DNA from: an uncultured Pelagibacteraceae bacterium
Lineage (GTDB): Bacteria; Pseudomonadota; Alphaproteobacteria; Pelagibacterales; Pelagibacteraceae
Assembly (NCBI GenBank): GCA_902569055.1
Contig: CACFSU010000001.1
Span: 43,919 to 107,918, forward strand
Reading direction: 5' to 3'
Length of the DNA: 64,000 bases
Under the pieces are notes generated by a model that saw nothing but the letters and a program-made list of their open reading frames with translations, had not been told where the DNA came from and made no database searches. The translations under genes were made by a program, and so were the position numbers. Below, one piece after another: positions 45,775 through 57,213 of the stretch (position 1 is the stretch's first letter; every line of letters starts with the position of its first letter).

Positions 45775-46590
45775 TTAAGATGGAATAATAAATTCCTTAA
45801 ATTTATCTAAATTATTTAAAATATAATCAGGAAATCTTTTATCTAAACTTACTTGTTTATATGTATGACCTCGATTATATAAATCAGATTTTTGATTTAT
45901 TTTATTCCTAATAATTTCAACAGATGAAAACTTATCTTGAGAAAATTCAGTATGTGCAAAAGTTTTTAATTTTAAAGAAATATTTTCTGGCGTCATTAAA
46001 TTATTAAAATGCCATCCTCCATTTTTGAACAATTCTATACTTTTTTCTTTATCAATTCTAAAAAAATTATAATTTAAATTTTTGGATTTAACTTTTTGCC
46101 TCATAAAATCTATAGAATGTAAATTCTTTTTTTTTGCTACTCTTGTTCCTTCCCATGGACTTTCATAAGGATTAAATAAATTAAATTTATAATTAAAACA
46201 ATCCTGTAAAAAAATTCCATATTTTTTTTTTAAATAAAAATTAATTAAAATTTTTGGATTTGGAATTTCATCTGGATCAGAAAAAAAAATATAATCTTCT
46301 TTATCAATAAAATTAAGACTTTCTAACAAAAACTCTCTTTGAATCGCTTGATTTTTCCATGGGTTATTATTTTTTGGAAATGGTTTTTCTAAAAAAAAAT
46401 ACTTTATTTTTTTTTGATCATAATAATTTAATAGTTTAAAGTTTTTATTTTTTTGAATACCTTTATGATTAAATTGAGATTCACATATAACAAAATAATC
46501 AACATAATCTTTTAAAATGTTGTATCTAATTTCAAACATAAAATTATTGTCAAAAAAAGTTATACAATCAATAATTTTACTTTTATTCAT
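45775..46590 (-). CDS. Glycosyltransferase family 17 protein
   Basis: Resembles beta-1,4-N-acetylglucosaminyltransferase-like GT17 enzymes. [22 protein letters not shown] starts the domain, [12 protein letters not shown] follows, [14 protein letters not shown] carries the Asp-rich metal motif (about residues 103-112), and GGWHFNNL and [11 protein letters not shown] are conserved. Length 271 aa. Probably decorates a surface glycan; the acceptor is unknown. It overlaps the upstream oxidoreductase gene by 8 bases and abuts tRNA-Ser. Lys/Asn/Phe content is extreme even for this window. Confidence 0.82.
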   Translation of the reverse strand: MNKSKIIDCITFFDNNFMFEIRYNILKDYVDYFVICESQFNHKGIQKNKNFKLLNYYDQKKIKYFFLEKPFPKNNNPWKNQAIQREFLLESLNFIDKEDYIFFSDPDEIPNPKILINFYLKKKYGIFLQDCFNYKFNLFNPYESPWEGTRVAKKKNLHSIDFMRQKVKSKNLNYNFFRIDKEKSIELFKNGGWHFNNLMTPENISLKLKTFAHTEFSQDKFSSVEIIRNKINQKSDLYNRGHTYKQVSLDKRFPDYILNNLDKFKEFIIPS

Positions 46591-47611
46591 TTAACCAGCT
46601 TTCTATTATCTTAGTATTTAATATAGTTTCTCTAAAGCTCATCCCTGGATGGCTTATCTTTTTAATTCCATTAATTAAATTTTTGCTAATTGTTTCTATC
46701 TGATATGAATAAATATTTTTATTATTATCAAAATTTATTAATTTATCATTTTTATTGTTAAATTTTATGTTTAGATTGTTGCCTTTCCACGTATCATTTA
46801 AAATAACTGTCCCTTTATCGCCTTTTATTATACTTAAACTACCTAAATTTTTTTTAAAAGATGAATATATCTTTGAATTAAATCCATTCTCAAAAACTAG
46901 CTCAGCACTTGAATTTATATCAATTCCTGTTTCTCCTATTTCTTTTGAAGCATTAATTATATTAAAATTACCAAATCTATTTTCATCTATAATTGAGCTT
47001 ATCATCAAGCTAAAAGAGGAGGGATAACAACCTAAATCATAGATACAACCTCCTCCTAATTGTTTGTTAAATTTTCTATCTTCTGGATTAATTCTTTTTT
47101 TTTTGTTTAAGAAAAAGAATTTTTTTTTAGTTATAAGATTCATTCCAAAACAAGATTTCATTGAAAATATATTGCCAATTTCATGGTTTTTTAATATGTT
47201 AATTACTTCCTTTATTTGAGGAAGATATCTATACATAAATGCTTCCCCAAAAAAAATGTCCTTATTAATTAAGTTATTATTAATATCTTTTATTTCAGAT
47301 AACTTCAGAGTTGCAGGTTTTTCCACCAAAGTGTTTTTTTTATTTTCAATACTTTTTATAACCCAATAATAATGCAGTGAATTTGGTAGAGCTATATAAA
47401 CTATATCTACTTCACTACAATTAATTAGATCTTCATAATTTTCAAATAAAAACTTGTTTTCTATATTATAAAGATTTTTAAATTTATTTAGTTTAAATTT
47501 GTCTTTACTAGATACCGCTAATAATTTTGCATTTTTTATATCTAAAAAAGCTTCAGAAAAGCTTTCAGCAATTCTTCCTAAACCTATAATTCCCCAATTA
47601 AGTTTTTCCAT
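46583..47611 (-). CDS. Gfo/Idh/MocA-family NAD(P)-dependent oxidoreductase
   Basis: A Rossmann sugar-dehydrogenase-like protein. WGIIGLGRIAESFSEAF is the dinucleotide loop. VDIVYIALPNSLHYYWVIKSIENKKNTLVEKPATL holds the EKP signature with the active Lys (about residue 98), and GGGCIYDLGCYPSSF is the typical GG..D.G.Y block with the catalytic His replaced by Cys-Tyr context. Length 342 aa. It probably modifies a sugar for the adjacent GT17 enzyme. It follows lepA by 3 bases. Confidence 0.88.
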   Translation of the reverse strand: MEKLNWGIIGLGRIAESFSEAFLDIKNAKLLAVSSKDKFKLNKFKNLYNIENKFLFENYEDLINCSEVDIVYIALPNSLHYYWVIKSIENKKNTLVEKPATLKLSEIKDINNNLINKDIFFGEAFMYRYLPQIKEVINILKNHEIGNIFSMKSCFGMNLITKKKFFFLNKKKRINPEDRKFNKQLGGGCIYDLGCYPSSFSLMISSIIDENRFGNFNIINASKEIGETGIDINSSAELVFENGFNSKIYSSFKKNLGSLSIIKGDKGTVILNDTWKGNNLNIKFNNKNDKLINFDNNKNIYSYQIETISKNLINGIKKISHPGMSFRETILNTKIIESWLNE

Positions 47612-47614
47612 AAA

Positions 47615-49420
47615 TCATTCTTTTTGAATTTTCAAAACTCCAATAAATGCTTCTTGAGGAATTTCTACATGGCCAAACTGTTTTGATCTAGCTTTCCCTT
47701 TTTTTTGTTTTTCTAAAAGTTTTCTTTTTCTATCAGTGGCTCCTCCACCATGAATTTTCGTTAAAACATCTTTTTTGAAACCTTTTATAGTCTCTCTTGC
47801 AATAATTTTTCCTCCTATTGCAGCTTGAACAGGTATCATAAAATTATGTCTAGGAATTAAATCTTTTAACTTTTCACACACTTCTCTTCCTATCCTTTGA
47901 GCAAAATCTTTGTGTATCATCATTGCAAGTGCATCAACTGGTTCACCATTTACTAAGATACCCAATTTTACCAAATCACCTTCTTTGTAAGCTTCTATCT
48001 CATAATCAAAACTTGCATATCCACTTGTCATTGATTTAATTCTATCATTAAAATCAAACACAACTTCATTTAAAGGAAGTTCATATGTTAAAACTGCTCT
48101 ATTCCCTGAGTAAGTTAAATTTATTTGTATTCCTCTTTTATCTTGACATAATTTAATAATTGACCCTAAATATTGATCAGGAGTTATTACTGTTGCTTTA
48201 ATCCAAGGTTCTTCGATAGATTTTATTAGAGTAGGATCTGGAACGCTTGAAGGATTTTGTAAATCAATAATTTTACCATTGTTTAAATTCACCTTATAAA
48301 CCACTCCAGGTGTAGTAGTTATGAGATTAATATCAAATTCTCTTTCTAATCTTTCTGTTATAATTTCAAGATGCAGCAACCCCAAAAAACCACATCTAAA
48401 CCCTAGCCCCAGTGCAGATGAAGACTCTGCTTCATAAGAAAAACTTGCATCATTTAATTGTAATTTAGCTAAACCATCTTTTAACTTTTGGTATTCTGAA
48501 CTATCAACTGGAAAGAGGCCACAAAATACAACTGGTTTACTAGGTTTAAATCCTGGTAAAGCCTTTACATTTGTTTTTACTGCATCGCAAATAGTATCTC
48601 CAACTTTAGTATCGGATAAAGCTTTTATACCTGTCGTAATAAATCCAATTTCTCCTGTGTTTAATTCACTTATATCTTTTGGTTTAGGAGTAAAAACACC
48701 TACTTTTTCAACTATATAATCTTGATTAGTTGAAAGCATTTTAATTTTCATATTTCTAGTCAATTTTCCATTTATAACTCTTACTAAAATGACCACTCCA
48801 AGATAAGTGTCATACCAACTATCAACAAGTAAACATTTAAGATCAGAAGAAATATCTCCTTTTGGACCTGGCAAAATATTAACAATTTTTTCTAAAATAT
48901 CCTCGATCCCTTCGCCTGTTTTACCAGAACAAGGAATAGCATTATCTGTTTCTATGCCAATAACATCTTCAATTTGAATTTTTGTTCTTTCTACATCTGA
49001 TGCCGGTAAATCTATTTTATTTAAAACAGGAATAATCTCATGATTAATATCTAAAGCTTGATACACATTAGCTAAAGTTTGAGCTTCAACTCCTTGAGTA
49101 CTATCAACGATTAATATTGATCCCTCACAAGCATATAAGGATCTGCTAACTTCATAACTAAAATCAACATGCCCAGGAGTATCTATAATATTTAAAATAT
49201 AATTTTTACCATTTTTTGCTTTGTAACTAAGTTTAACTGTTTGGGCTTTAATTGTTATTCCTCTTTCTCTTTCAATATCCATTGAATCTAGGACTTGAGC
49301 TTTCATTTCCCTATCAGTAAGACCACCACACTTATGTATTATTCTATCAGCTATAGTTGATTTACCGTGATCTATATGAGCTATAATTGCAAAATTTCTA
49401 ATGTGATCAATAGTGCTCAT
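47615..49420 (-). CDS. lepA: Elongation factor 4 (LepA)
   Basis: A translational GTPase linked to initiation/back-translocation under stress. G1 is [14 protein letters not shown]2 is in [11 protein letters not shown]3 is [12 protein letters not shown], and G4 is NKIDLP. The LepA-specific C-terminus includes [25 protein letters not shown]. Length 601 aa is standard. It lies 5 bases after pheT. Confidence 0.96.
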   Translation of the reverse strand: MSTIDHIRNFAIIAHIDHGKSTIADRIIHKCGGLTDREMKAQVLDSMDIERERGITIKAQTVKLSYKAKNGKNYILNIIDTPGHVDFSYEVSRSLYACEGSILIVDSTQGVEAQTLANVYQALDINHEIIPVLNKIDLPASDVERTKIQIEDVIGIETDNAIPCSGKTGEGIEDILEKIVNILPGPKGDISSDLKCLLVDSWYDTYLGVVILVRVINGKLTRNMKIKMLSTNQDYIVEKVGVFTPKPKDISELNTGEIGFITTGIKALSDTKVGDTICDAVKTNVKALPGFKPSKPVVFCGLFPVDSSEYQKLKDGLAKLQLNDASFSYEAESSSALGLGFRCGFLGLLHLEIITERLEREFDINLITTTPGVVYKVNLNNGKIIDLQNPSSVPDPTLIKSIEEPWIKATVITPDQYLGSIIKLCQDKRGIQINLTYSGNRAVLTYELPLNEVVFDFNDRIKSMTSGYASFDYEIEAYKEGDLVKLGILVNGEPVDALAMMIHKDFAQRIGREVCEKLKDLIPRHNFMIPVQAAIGGKIIARETIKGFKKDVLTKIHGGGATDRKRKLLEKQKKGKARSKQFGHVEIPQEAFIGVLKIQKE

Positions 49421-49425
49421 AATTT

Positions 49426-51828
49426 TTATGATCTTATTTTAGCACCAGTTTTATTTTCTACAGTTTTAATTATTAGACTATTTATTTGTTCAAGATCTTG
49501 ATCTTTTAAAGTTTTTTCAGAAGATTGAATAGTAACATTAATTGCAATAGATTGTTTGTCTTTAGGTATATTTTCACCTTGATAAACATCAAAAATTTTT
49601 ACTTCTTTAACTAGATTCTTATCTACACTAGAAATTATTTCTATAAGTTCTTGGGATTTAAAATCTTTATCAATGATAAAAGCAAAATCTCTTTCTGACT
49701 TTTGGAAATCAGAAATTTTATATATAGTTTTTTGATCTTTTAAACTTTTCTTAGGTAACAATAGCCTATCTTTAAAAATTTCAAATCCGACTAAACTTTC
49801 AACTTTAATATCTAATTTTTTAATAATATTTGGATTTAACTCACCAAAATATGCAACCACTCTATCTTTGCCCTTGTTTAAAAAAATACGCCCAGATTTT
49901 CCAGGATGGTAATAATTAGGTGTTTCATCATCTATAAATAATTTCGAGGGGTTAAATCCTGCTTCCTCTAAAGATTGAATTACATCTTTTTTAATGTCAA
50001 AAACATCAACATTTCTGGATTTCTCTAACCATGAAAGCCTTGATACTTTCCCCGAACGAAATCCACCCAATACTGTTTCTTGTTCACCAGGCTCTGAACC
50101 AGAAAAAACAGGTCCAATCTCAAATAAAGAAATATCTTTAAAGCCTCTATCTATGTTTTTACTTAAATATATAGACAAATTTGAAAAAATTGAATTTCTT
50201 AAAACGTTTAAATCGGAACTGATTGGGTTTACAATTTCTATTGATTTTATTTTCTCTCTAAATAAATCATTTATTTTTGAATCTGTAAAAGACCATGTAA
50301 TCGTCTCTAAATACCCTTTAGTGGCTACTGATCTTTGTAAAAAATGAAATAACCTCTGAGATTGTGTTAACGTTTGTTTTTTTCTAGTTTTAATAGGTTC
50401 AATTATTTTAACTTTATCATACCCATAAATTCTCACCAATTCCTCTACAATATCGATTTCTTGATTTATATCTGGTCTCCAAGAAGGTATTTGAAGTTTT
50501 AAATTAGATTTATGTGATTTAACTTCAAATCCTAAATTTTTTAAAATTTTTATCATCTCTTTACTAGAGATTTTAAATCCAGAAATTTTTTCAAATAATT
50601 TTGTATCAAATTTTATTATTTTTTTTTTTAATTGATCTATTCTTTGAATATCTATTTTACTAATTTTCCCTCCACATATTTCTTTAATCAATTTTACAGC
50701 TCTATTTAAACCTAACTCAATCGACATAGGATCAATTCCTCTTTCAAATCTATATTTTGCTTCAGTGTCTATGTTTAAAATATTTGATGTTTTTCTAATT
50801 GATCTTGGGTCGAAATATGCTGCTTCAATTAAAACATTTTTAGTATCTATTTCTGTACCAGTTCTAGTGCCACCTATAATCCCACCTAAACCTAAAACGC
50901 CCATTTCATCAGCAATAATACACATTCCTTCTTCTAATAAATACTCTTTGTTATCTAGAGCAGTAAATTTTTCTCCTTTTTTTGAATTTCTAACAATTAA
51001 TCCTTTAACAATTTTATCAGCATCATATGCATGTAATGGTCTATTAAGATCTAACATTACATAATTTGTAATATCTACAACAGCGGAAATAGATTTTTGA
51101 CCAACAGAAATTAATTTATTTTTTAGCCATTCAGGACTTTCACAATTCTTTATTCCTGTAATAAGACAACTACCAAAAGCTATACATCCTTGATTTTTAT
51201 CTTTTGTAATTTTAACATTAATTTTTTGTTTTAACTTTGAACTAATTTTTTTTTCTTTAAAATCTACAATCTTACCAAAACCAGTAGAAGCAAGATCTCT
51301 AGCAATCCCCCTAACACCTAAACAATCTGCTCGATTAGGAGTTATTGATAAATCGATTAAATTACTTTGTTTTTTGGAAAAAAATTTTTTTCCAACTTTA
51401 TTTTTAAATTTTTTATTATCTAACTCTATAATTCCAGAACTTTCATTAGATAAATTAAGTTCAGACTCTGAACATAACATTCCGTAAGATGTTACTCCTC
51501 TAATTTTTGATACAGTTAGTTTAATTTGATTTTTAGGCACTATTGCTCCTGGAGGGGCATAAATGGTTAAAATGCCCTTTCTGGCATTTAATGCTCCACA
51601 AACAACCTTTTTTAACTCTCCTCCAATATCTACATCACAAACTTTTAAACGATCTGCATTAGGGTGTTTTTCAGATTTAATTATTCTAGAAACTATAAAG
51701 CTATCTAAACCAGAAGAAGCTTCAACACTTTCTACTTCTAAACCAATATCAGTTAATTTTTCAATTAACTTATTTTCATTTGATTTTGTTTTTAAATGAT
51801 CTTTCAACCAATCAAAAGTTATTTTCAT
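49426..51828 (-). CDS. pheT: Phenylalanyl-tRNA synthetase beta subunit
   Basis: Large subunit of the heterotetrameric Phe[14 protein letters not shown] starts the family. An EMAP/tRNA-binding domain follows ([13 protein letters not shown], about residues 55-150). B3/B4 editing and B5 domains lie in the middle ([24 protein letters not shown]), and an FDX-ACB anticodon domain closes it ([35 protein letters not shown]). Length 800 aa is normal. It overlaps pheS by 4 bases. Confidence 0.96.
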   Translation of the reverse strand: MKITFDWLKDHLKTKSNENKLIEKLTDIGLEVESVEASSGLDSFIVSRIIKSEKHPNADRLKVCDVDIGGELKKVVCGALNARKGILTIYAPPGAIVPKNQIKLTVSKIRGVTSYGMLCSESELNLSNESSGIIELDNKKFKNKVGKKFFSKKQSNLIDLSITPNRADCLGVRGIARDLASTGFGKIVDFKEKKISSKLKQKINVKITKDKNQGCIAFGSCLITGIKNCESPEWLKNKLISVGQKSISAVVDITNYVMLDLNRPLHAYDADKIVKGLIVRNSKKGEKFTALDNKEYLLEEGMCIIADEMGVLGLGGIIGGTRTGTEIDTKNVLIEAAYFDPRSIRKTSNILNIDTEAKYRFERGIDPMSIELGLNRAVKLIKEICGGKISKIDIQRIDQLKKKIIKFDTKLFEKISGFKISSKEMIKILKNLGFEVKSHKSNLKLQIPSWRPDINQEIDIVEELVRIYGYDKVKIIEPIKTRKKQTLTQSQRLFHFLQRSVATKGYLETITWSFTDSKINDLFREKIKSIEIVNPISSDLNVLRNSIFSNLSIYLSKNIDRGFKDISLFEIGPVFSGSEPGEQETVLGGFRSGKVSRLSWLEKSRNVDVFDIKKDVIQSLEEAGFNPSKLFIDDETPNYYHPGKSGRIFLNKGKDRVVAYFGELNPNIIKKLDIKVESLVGFEIFKDRLLLPKKSLKDQKTIYKISDFQKSERDFAFIIDKDFKSQELIEIISSVDKNLVKEVKIFDVYQGENIPKDKQSIAINVTIQSSEKTLKDQDLEQINSLIIKTVENKTGAKIRS

Positions 51829-52892
51829 CTACTTAAACCTCTATAGTTTGTTGGTACATCCAGTGGATCAAAGCCAAAATGATTTAACCATCTATAATCA
51901 CAATCAAAAAAAGATCTTAAGTCATTAATTCCATACTTAAGCATAGCTAATCTATCTATACCTATACCAAATGCATAACCCTGATAAGTTTTAGTATCAA
52001 TTTTTACATTTTTAAGAACATTTGGATGAACCATTCCACAACCTAAAATTTCTAACCATTTTTCACCTTCTCCTATAATAATTTTTTCATTTTTAATTTC
52101 ATAACCAATATCAACTTCAGCAGACGGTTCAGTAAATGGAAAATGACTTGGTCTAAATCTCATTCTAATTTTATCTACTTCAAAAAATTCCTTTATGAAA
52201 TAATTCAAACAACCTTTTAAATGTCCCATATTGATGTCTTTATCGATATTTAATCCTTCAACTTGATGAAACATAGGAGAATGTGTTTGATCACTGTCTG
52301 ATCTATATGTTCTCCCTGGGGCAATTATTTTAAAAGGAGGTTTGTCTTTTAACATAGTTCTAATTTGTACTGGTGATGTATGCGTTCTTAAAAGTTTATG
52401 TTTATTTCTATCTAAATAAAAAGTATCATGCATATCTCTTGCAGGATGATTATCGGGAGTGTTTAAAGCAGTAAAATTATTGTATTCATTTTCAACATCA
52501 GGACCTTCTTCTACACTAAATCCTATTTCAGAAAAAATTGAGGAAATTTCATCTATTGTCTGTGAAACTGGATGAATTTTTCCTTTAATATAAGGTCTAG
52601 AAGGTAATGTTATATCAATTTTTTCTTTGATAAGTTTTTCATTAATTTCAGCATTTTGAATTTCATTAATTTTTGAATCAATACGTTCTTGTAGTTCTTC
52701 TTTTACTTCATTTAATTGAACTGCAAATTTTTTTCTATTGTTTTCATCAACTTGACTAATTTTTTTAAATTCAGATGAAATCAAACCTTTTTTTCCAAAT
52801 AGATCTGTCTTTATTTGATTAACTTCACTTATAGTTAATTGATTTTTTAATTTAGATAAGAATTCGTCTTTAATTTTTTTAATATCAGACAT
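51825..52892 (-). CDS. pheS: Phenylalanyl-tRNA synthetase alpha subunit
   Basis: The catalytic class II subunit. It has an N-terminal coiled coil (about residues 1-95), then [91 protein letters not shown] and [15 protein letters not shown]-like [13 protein letters not shown] (motif 3). Length 355 aa. It lies 43 bases after rplT; no attenuator-like leader peptide is evident in that gap. Confidence 0.96.
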   Translation of the reverse strand: MSDIKKIKDEFLSKLKNQLTISEVNQIKTDLFGKKGLISSEFKKISQVDENNRKKFAVQLNEVKEELQERIDSKINEIQNAEINEKLIKEKIDITLPSRPYIKGKIHPVSQTIDEISSIFSEIGFSVEEGPDVENEYNNFTALNTPDNHPARDMHDTFYLDRNKHKLLRTHTSPVQIRTMLKDKPPFKIIAPGRTYRSDSDQTHSPMFHQVEGLNIDKDINMGHLKGCLNYFIKEFFEVDKIRMRFRPSHFPFTEPSAEVDIGYEIKNEKIIIGEGEKWLEILGCGMVHPNVLKNVKIDTKTYQGYAFGIGIDRLAMLKYGINDLRSFFDCDYRWLNHFGFDPLDVPTNYRGLSR

Positions 52893-52935
52893 GAATACAG
52901 ATTATTTCTTAAAGAAATAAAAACAATAGAGAAGA

Positions 52936-53292
52936 TTAATTTAATGCAGATTGAGCTTTTTGAACTATAGTTTTAAAAGCTTCTGGGCTATCATAAGCAA
53001 TTTCTGCTAAAATTTTTCTATCTATTTTTATTCCACATTTGCTTAATCCATTGATAAACTTAGAATAGGTTAAACCTTCTGCTCTCACGCCTGCATTGAT
53101 TCTTTGTATCCAAAGAGATTTAAAATCTCTTTTTTTATTTCTTCGATCTCTGTAGGCATATTGCATAGCTTTCTCCATTGCTTGCTTTGCAACTCTTATG
53201 GTATTTTTTCTTCTACCCCATTGTCCTTTGACAGCTTTTAATACTTTTTTATGTTTAGCTCGGCTAGTTACACCTCTTTTAACTCTTGCCAT
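52936..53292 (-). CDS. rplT: 50S ribosomal protein L20
   Basis: Binds 23S rRNA early in assembly. [68 protein letters not shown] is textbook L20. Length 118 aa. Separated from rpmI by one base in the conserved infC-rpmI-rplT operon, which continues to pheS-pheT. Confidence 0.97.
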   Translation of the reverse strand: MARVKRGVTSRAKHKKVLKAVKGQWGRRKNTIRVAKQAMEKAMQYAYRDRRNKKRDFKSLWIQRINAGVRAEGLTYSKFINGLSKCGIKIDRKILAEIAYDSPEAFKTIVQKAQSALN

Positions 53293-53293
53293 T

Positions 53294-53500
53294 TTATCCT
53301 CTTAAACTGTAAGGCATATACGATTTAACAATTTTACTATCTTGTTTGGACATCGTGGTTGTGCCTCTTAATTTGCGTATTTGTGAATTTGTTCTTTTAA
53401 TCATGCCGTGTCTTTTACCTGCTTGAGCAGTTATTACCTTACCCTTAGCAGATATCTTAAATCTTTTTTTTGCTGAGCTTTTAGTTTTAAGTTTCGGCAT
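53294..53500 (-). CDS. rpmI: 50S ribosomal protein L35
   Basis: [22 protein letters not shown] and [18 protein letters not shown] identify L35. Length 68 aa. It lies 53 bases after infC and one base before rplT. The gap after infC shows no conserved leader structure that I can recognise. Confidence 0.96.
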   Translation of the reverse strand: MPKLKTKSSAKKRFKISAKGKVITAQAGKRHGMIKRTNSQIRKLRGTTTMSKQDSKIVKSYMPYSLRG

Positions 53501-53553
53501 AATTCTGCGAGGTTATACAAAGAAAGGTTTAAATTTACAACCTTAATTAAAGC

Positions 53554-54099
53554 TTATAATGGCTGAATTACCATGATCATTTGTTTACCATCAAACCTTG
53601 GTTGCAATTCTACCTTACCCACATCTTTCATGTCTTCTTTGATTTTGCTCATTAATTCATTACCTAAATGTGAATGCTGAAGTTCTCTACCCTTAAATCT
53701 AATAGTAAATTTTACTTTATCACCTTTTGAAATAAATTTTTTTGCATTCTTTACTTTAAATTCATAATCATGAGTTTCAGTAACAGGTCTCATTTTAATT
53801 TCTTTTAATAAAATTATTTTTTGTTTCTTTTTTGCAAGATTGGCTTTTTTTTGAGCATCATATTTATACTTACCCATATCCATAATTTTACATACTGGTG
53901 GCTTTGCATTCGGTGCAATTTCAATTAAATCTAAACCTTGGTTTTTAGCGATTGATACAGCTTCATTAGTGCTAAGAATTCCTAAATTCTCGCCATCATT
54001 ATTTATCACCTGAACATCTGGAGATGAAATTCTATTATTTGACCTTGGGCCTCTGGCCTTAGTTCTTTTTTGAAAATAATTTTGTTTAAAATCTGCCAC
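53554..54099 (-). CDS. infC: Translation initiation factor IF-3
   Basis: Prevents subunit joining and proofreads start-codon selection. SNNRISSPDVQVINNDGENLGILSTNEA is the N-domain, and VNFTIRFKGRE-type VKFTIRFKGRELQHSHLGNELM is in the C-domain. Length 181 aa. The start is GTG at 54099, directly after the thrS stop; IF-3 genes often use a non-AUG start for autoregulation. thrS-infC-rpmI-rplT-pheST is a conserved translation operon. Confidence 0.95.
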   Translation of the reverse strand: MADFKQNYFQKRTKARGPRSNNRISSPDVQVINNDGENLGILSTNEAVSIAKNQGLDLIEIAPNAKPPVCKIMDMGKYKYDAQKKANLAKKKQKIILLKEIKMRPVTETHDYEFKVKNAKKFISKGDKVKFTIRFKGRELQHSHLGNELMSKIKEDMKDVGKVELQPRFDGKQMIMVIQPL

Positions 54100-56016
54100 T
54101 TAATTTGAAGATGCTTTATTTAAAGCGGAGAAAGTTTTTAGAAATAAATTTAAATCCATATTTTCTTGTTTATTAGAGTCCAACTTTCTAATCGTTACTG
54201 AGTTGGAGTCAACTTCTTTTTTACCACAAATTAATAAAAGAGGTATCTTTGCAAGTGAATGATCTCTAATTTTATAGTTTAAGTTATGTTTTTTTAAGTC
54301 AACAACAGAACTTATTCCTGATTGTTTTATCTTTTTTGAAACTTCAATTGCATAATTATTAAAATCTTCTGAAATTGGAATTACAACAGTTTGAAGAGGT
54401 GAAATCCAAAAAGGAAATTTGCCAGCATAATGTTCTATAAGAATTCCAATAAATCTCTCTAATGAACCAAATAATGCTCTATGTAGCATTACAGGAACTT
54501 TTTTTGTACCATCTTTATCCACATAAGAGGCATTTAATCTTCCAGGTAAATTAAAATCAACTTGAAGGGTTCCACATTGCCAATCTCTTCCAATTGCATC
54601 TCTTAAAACAAATTCAATTTTTGGACCATAAAAAGCGCCCTCTCCCTTATTAATACTGTATTCTAATTTTGATGCTTTAACAGCTTCTAATAAAGATGCT
54701 TCAGCCTTATCCCATACTTCATCATTACCAACTCTAATTTTTGGTCGATCAGCATATTTTAGTATTACATTTTCAAAACCTAAATCTCTATAAATATCTA
54801 AAATTAAATTTGTAACATTTAAACATTCACTAGTAATTTGATCTTCAGAACAAAAAATATGTGCATCATCTTGGGTAAATGCTCTAACTCTTAATAAACC
54901 ATGTATTGCTCCTGAAGGTTCATATCTATGAACTTTGCCAAACTCAGTAATTCTTAATGGTAGGTCTCGATAACTTTTTAACCCTTGATTAAAAATCTGT
55001 ATATGACCGGGACAGTTCATAGGTTTTATGGCAAAAACTTTTTCATCTGGCGTTTCAGATGTATACATGTTTTCTCCATATTTTTCCCAATGACCAGACT
55101 TTTCCCATAACTGACGATCTAATACTTCAGGAGTATTTACTTCTTTATAGCTGGCAGCATCTTGTCTAGCCCTCATATAGTTAATTAGTTTTTGAAAAAG
55201 AGCCCATCCTTTTTCATGCCAAAAAACAGAACCTGGGCTTTCTTCTCTAAAATGAAAAAGATCCATCTCTTTGCCTAATTTTCTATGATCTCTTTTTTCA
55301 GCCTCTTCAATACGTTTTAAATACACATCAAGATCTTTTTGAGTTGCCCAACTTGTTCCATAAATTCTTTGAAGCATTTCATTGTTTGAATCTCCTCTCC
55401 AATAAGCACCTGAAACTTTCATTAATTTAAAATATTTTCCAATTTTTCCAGTAGAAGATAAATGTGGTCCTCTACAAAGATCATGCCATTCACCATGAAA
55501 ATAAATTGACACTTCCTCTCCTTCAGGAATGCTTTTAATTAGTTCAGATTTATAATGCTCTCCCTTTCTCTTAAAATGTTTAATTGCTTTATCCCTATCC
55601 CAGACCTCTCTTTTAGTAACCTCATCACGATCTACAATTTCTTTCATTTTATCTTCAATATTTTTCAAATCATCTTCTGTAAAAGGCTCTTGTCTTGCAA
55701 AATCATAATAAAAACCATTCTCAATTACTGGGCCTATAGTAACTTGGGTTCCAGGAAATAACTCTTGAACTGCCATTGCTAAAATGTGAGCTGTATCATG
55801 TCTTATAGTGTCAAGGCCTTCCTCATTTTTAGAGGTAAAAATTTTTACTGAGCAGTCTTTATCTATTACATAATCTAAATCTTTCAATTGACCATCAACT
55901 CCAATTACAATAGCTTGTTTTGCTAAAGACTTACTAATTTTTTCAGCAATTTGTAATCCAGTAACTTTATTTGGAAAATCTAGATTATTTCCGTCAGGTA
56001 ATGTAATAGTAGGCAT
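54100..56016 (-). CDS. thrS: Threonyl-tRNA synthetase
   Basis: Charges tRNA-Thr. An N-terminal TGS domain (about residues 1-60) precedes an editing domain (HDTAHILAMAVQELFPG ... HDLCRGPHLSSTGKIG, with the zinc-like His/Cys set). The class II core follows, with AIKPMNCPGHIQIF, RITEFGKVHRYEPSGAIHGLLRVRAFTQDDAHIF and VMLHRALFGSLERFIGIL. An anticodon-binding domain is at the C-terminus. Length 638 aa is normal. Adjacent genes on both sides leave no spacing. Confidence 0.96.
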   Translation of the reverse strand: MPTITLPDGNNLDFPNKVTGLQIAEKISKSLAKQAIVIGVDGQLKDLDYVIDKDCSVKIFTSKNEEGLDTIRHDTAHILAMAVQELFPGTQVTIGPVIENGFYYDFARQEPFTEDDLKNIEDKMKEIVDRDEVTKREVWDRDKAIKHFKRKGEHYKSELIKSIPEGEEVSIYFHGEWHDLCRGPHLSSTGKIGKYFKLMKVSGAYWRGDSNNEMLQRIYGTSWATQKDLDVYLKRIEEAEKRDHRKLGKEMDLFHFREESPGSVFWHEKGWALFQKLINYMRARQDAASYKEVNTPEVLDRQLWEKSGHWEKYGENMYTSETPDEKVFAIKPMNCPGHIQIFNQGLKSYRDLPLRITEFGKVHRYEPSGAIHGLLRVRAFTQDDAHIFCSEDQITSECLNVTNLILDIYRDLGFENVILKYADRPKIRVGNDEVWDKAEASLLEAVKASKLEYSINKGEGAFYGPKIEFVLRDAIGRDWQCGTLQVDFNLPGRLNASYVDKDGTKKVPVMLHRALFGSLERFIGILIEHYAGKFPFWISPLQTVVIPISEDFNNYAIEVSKKIKQSGISSVVDLKKHNLNYKIRDHSLAKIPLLLICGKKEVDSNSVTIRKLDSNKQENMDLNLFLKTFSALNKASSN

Positions 56017-57171
56017 TTAGTTTATCAATTTTTTGTATTCTGAATATGTAGAAAAACACATTTTTTCAACATTAAATTTATGAACTATATTTTTTCTACC
56101 CTCTACGCCCATGGATTTCAATGCTATTTCATCTAGGCTTAAAGCTTTAAGAATTTTTTCGCTTAAAGATTTAGGATCACCAGATTTGAATAAATAGCCA
56201 GTTTTTCCCTCCTTAATTGTCTCATTTGATCCACCTATAGCACTTGCAATTATTATTTTTTCCATAGATTGCGCCTCAACAGATACTCTACCAAAAGCTT
56301 CTGGCTCTATAGACGCTGATATTACAATATCAGCCACTTTATATGCCAAAGCCATATCCTTACAATGATCTATAAATTTTACTTGTTTTGTCATTCTAAA
56401 TTGTTCACTCAATCGAATTAATTTTTTTTTATATAAATCACGACCTTGATCACTTCCTAATATAACGGCATAAAAGGCTTCATAACCTAGTTGAGTATTT
56501 ACAATATTTAAAGCCTCTAAAAATAACTCTTGACCCTTCCAGGTTGTTAAACGTCCTGGCATAAGAATTATTTTTTTGTTTTCATTAATTTCCCAACTAT
56601 TCAATAATTTATTTTCTTCAATTTCTATTTTTGTAGTAGCATCAAAATAATCAACATTAATTCCTCTAAAGATAACTAAAAGTTTTTTCTTAACATTTAA
56701 AAACTCTGAATAATTCTCTTTTATATGAGAAAATATAAAATTAGAACCAGCTATTATTAAATCTGATCTAACCATAATCGAATTATAAAATTTTTTTAAT
56801 TTATTGTTAAAATTATAAGTACCATGAAAAGTTGTAACAAATTTTCTTCTAGTTATTTTAGTTGCTAACAAACATGACCAGCCTGGTGCTCTACTTCGTG
56901 CATGCACTATAGATATATTGTGAAAAATAATAATTGCAATTAGAGCAATTGCATTAAATAAAATTAATAATGGGTTTTTACTATGAACGGGGAGTCTAAT
57001 TAATTTTACTTTTTCTTTATTTATAAATTTGATTAACTCTCCACCGCTTGTAACTAAAAAAGATTCACAATTATTCTCTGGTAAATAATGTGCAATATCA
57101 TAACAACCTGTTTCTGCACCTCCATAACCAAGTTTTGGAATTACCTGTAGAACTTTTAAATTAGATGACAT
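56017..57171 (-). CDS. Glycosyltransferase family 4 protein
   Basis: A GT-B fold retaining glycosyltransferase, 384 aa. LQVIPKLGYGGAETGCYDIAHYL begins the acceptor domain, and ILMPGRLTTWKGQELFLEAL starts the donor domain. The E-x7-E motif lies in PEAFGRVSVEAQSMEKIIIAS (about residues 285-305). Probably adds a sugar to LPS or another surface glycan; donor and acceptor are unknown. A short hydrophobic stretch near residue 75 (LLILFNAIALIAIIIF) may associate with the membrane. It runs directly into thrS with no gap. Confidence 0.9.
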   Translation of the reverse strand: MSSNLKVLQVIPKLGYGGAETGCYDIAHYLPENNCESFLVTSGGELIKFINKEKVKLIRLPVHSKNPLLILFNAIALIAIIIFHNISIVHARSRAPGWSCLLATKITRRKFVTTFHGTYNFNNKLKKFYNSIMVRSDLIIAGSNFIFSHIKENYSEFLNVKKKLLVIFRGINVDYFDATTKIEIEENKLLNSWEINENKKIILMPGRLTTWKGQELFLEALNIVNTQLGYEAFYAVILGSDQGRDLYKKKLIRLSEQFRMTKQVKFIDHCKDMALAYKVADIVISASIEPEAFGRVSVEAQSMEKIIIASAIGGSNETIKEGKTGYLFKSGDPKSLSEKILKALSLDEIALKSMGVEGRKNIVHKFNVEKMCFSTYSEYKKLIN

Positions 57172-57213
57172 CTGTTATGATTATATATTATTAGAATTAA
57201 CTATGAAACTCTT

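Noticed and set aside
49994-50347. Plus-strand 117-aa ORF opposite pheT
   Set aside because: Antisense to the intact pheT gene, with low-complexity sequence and no recognisable domain.
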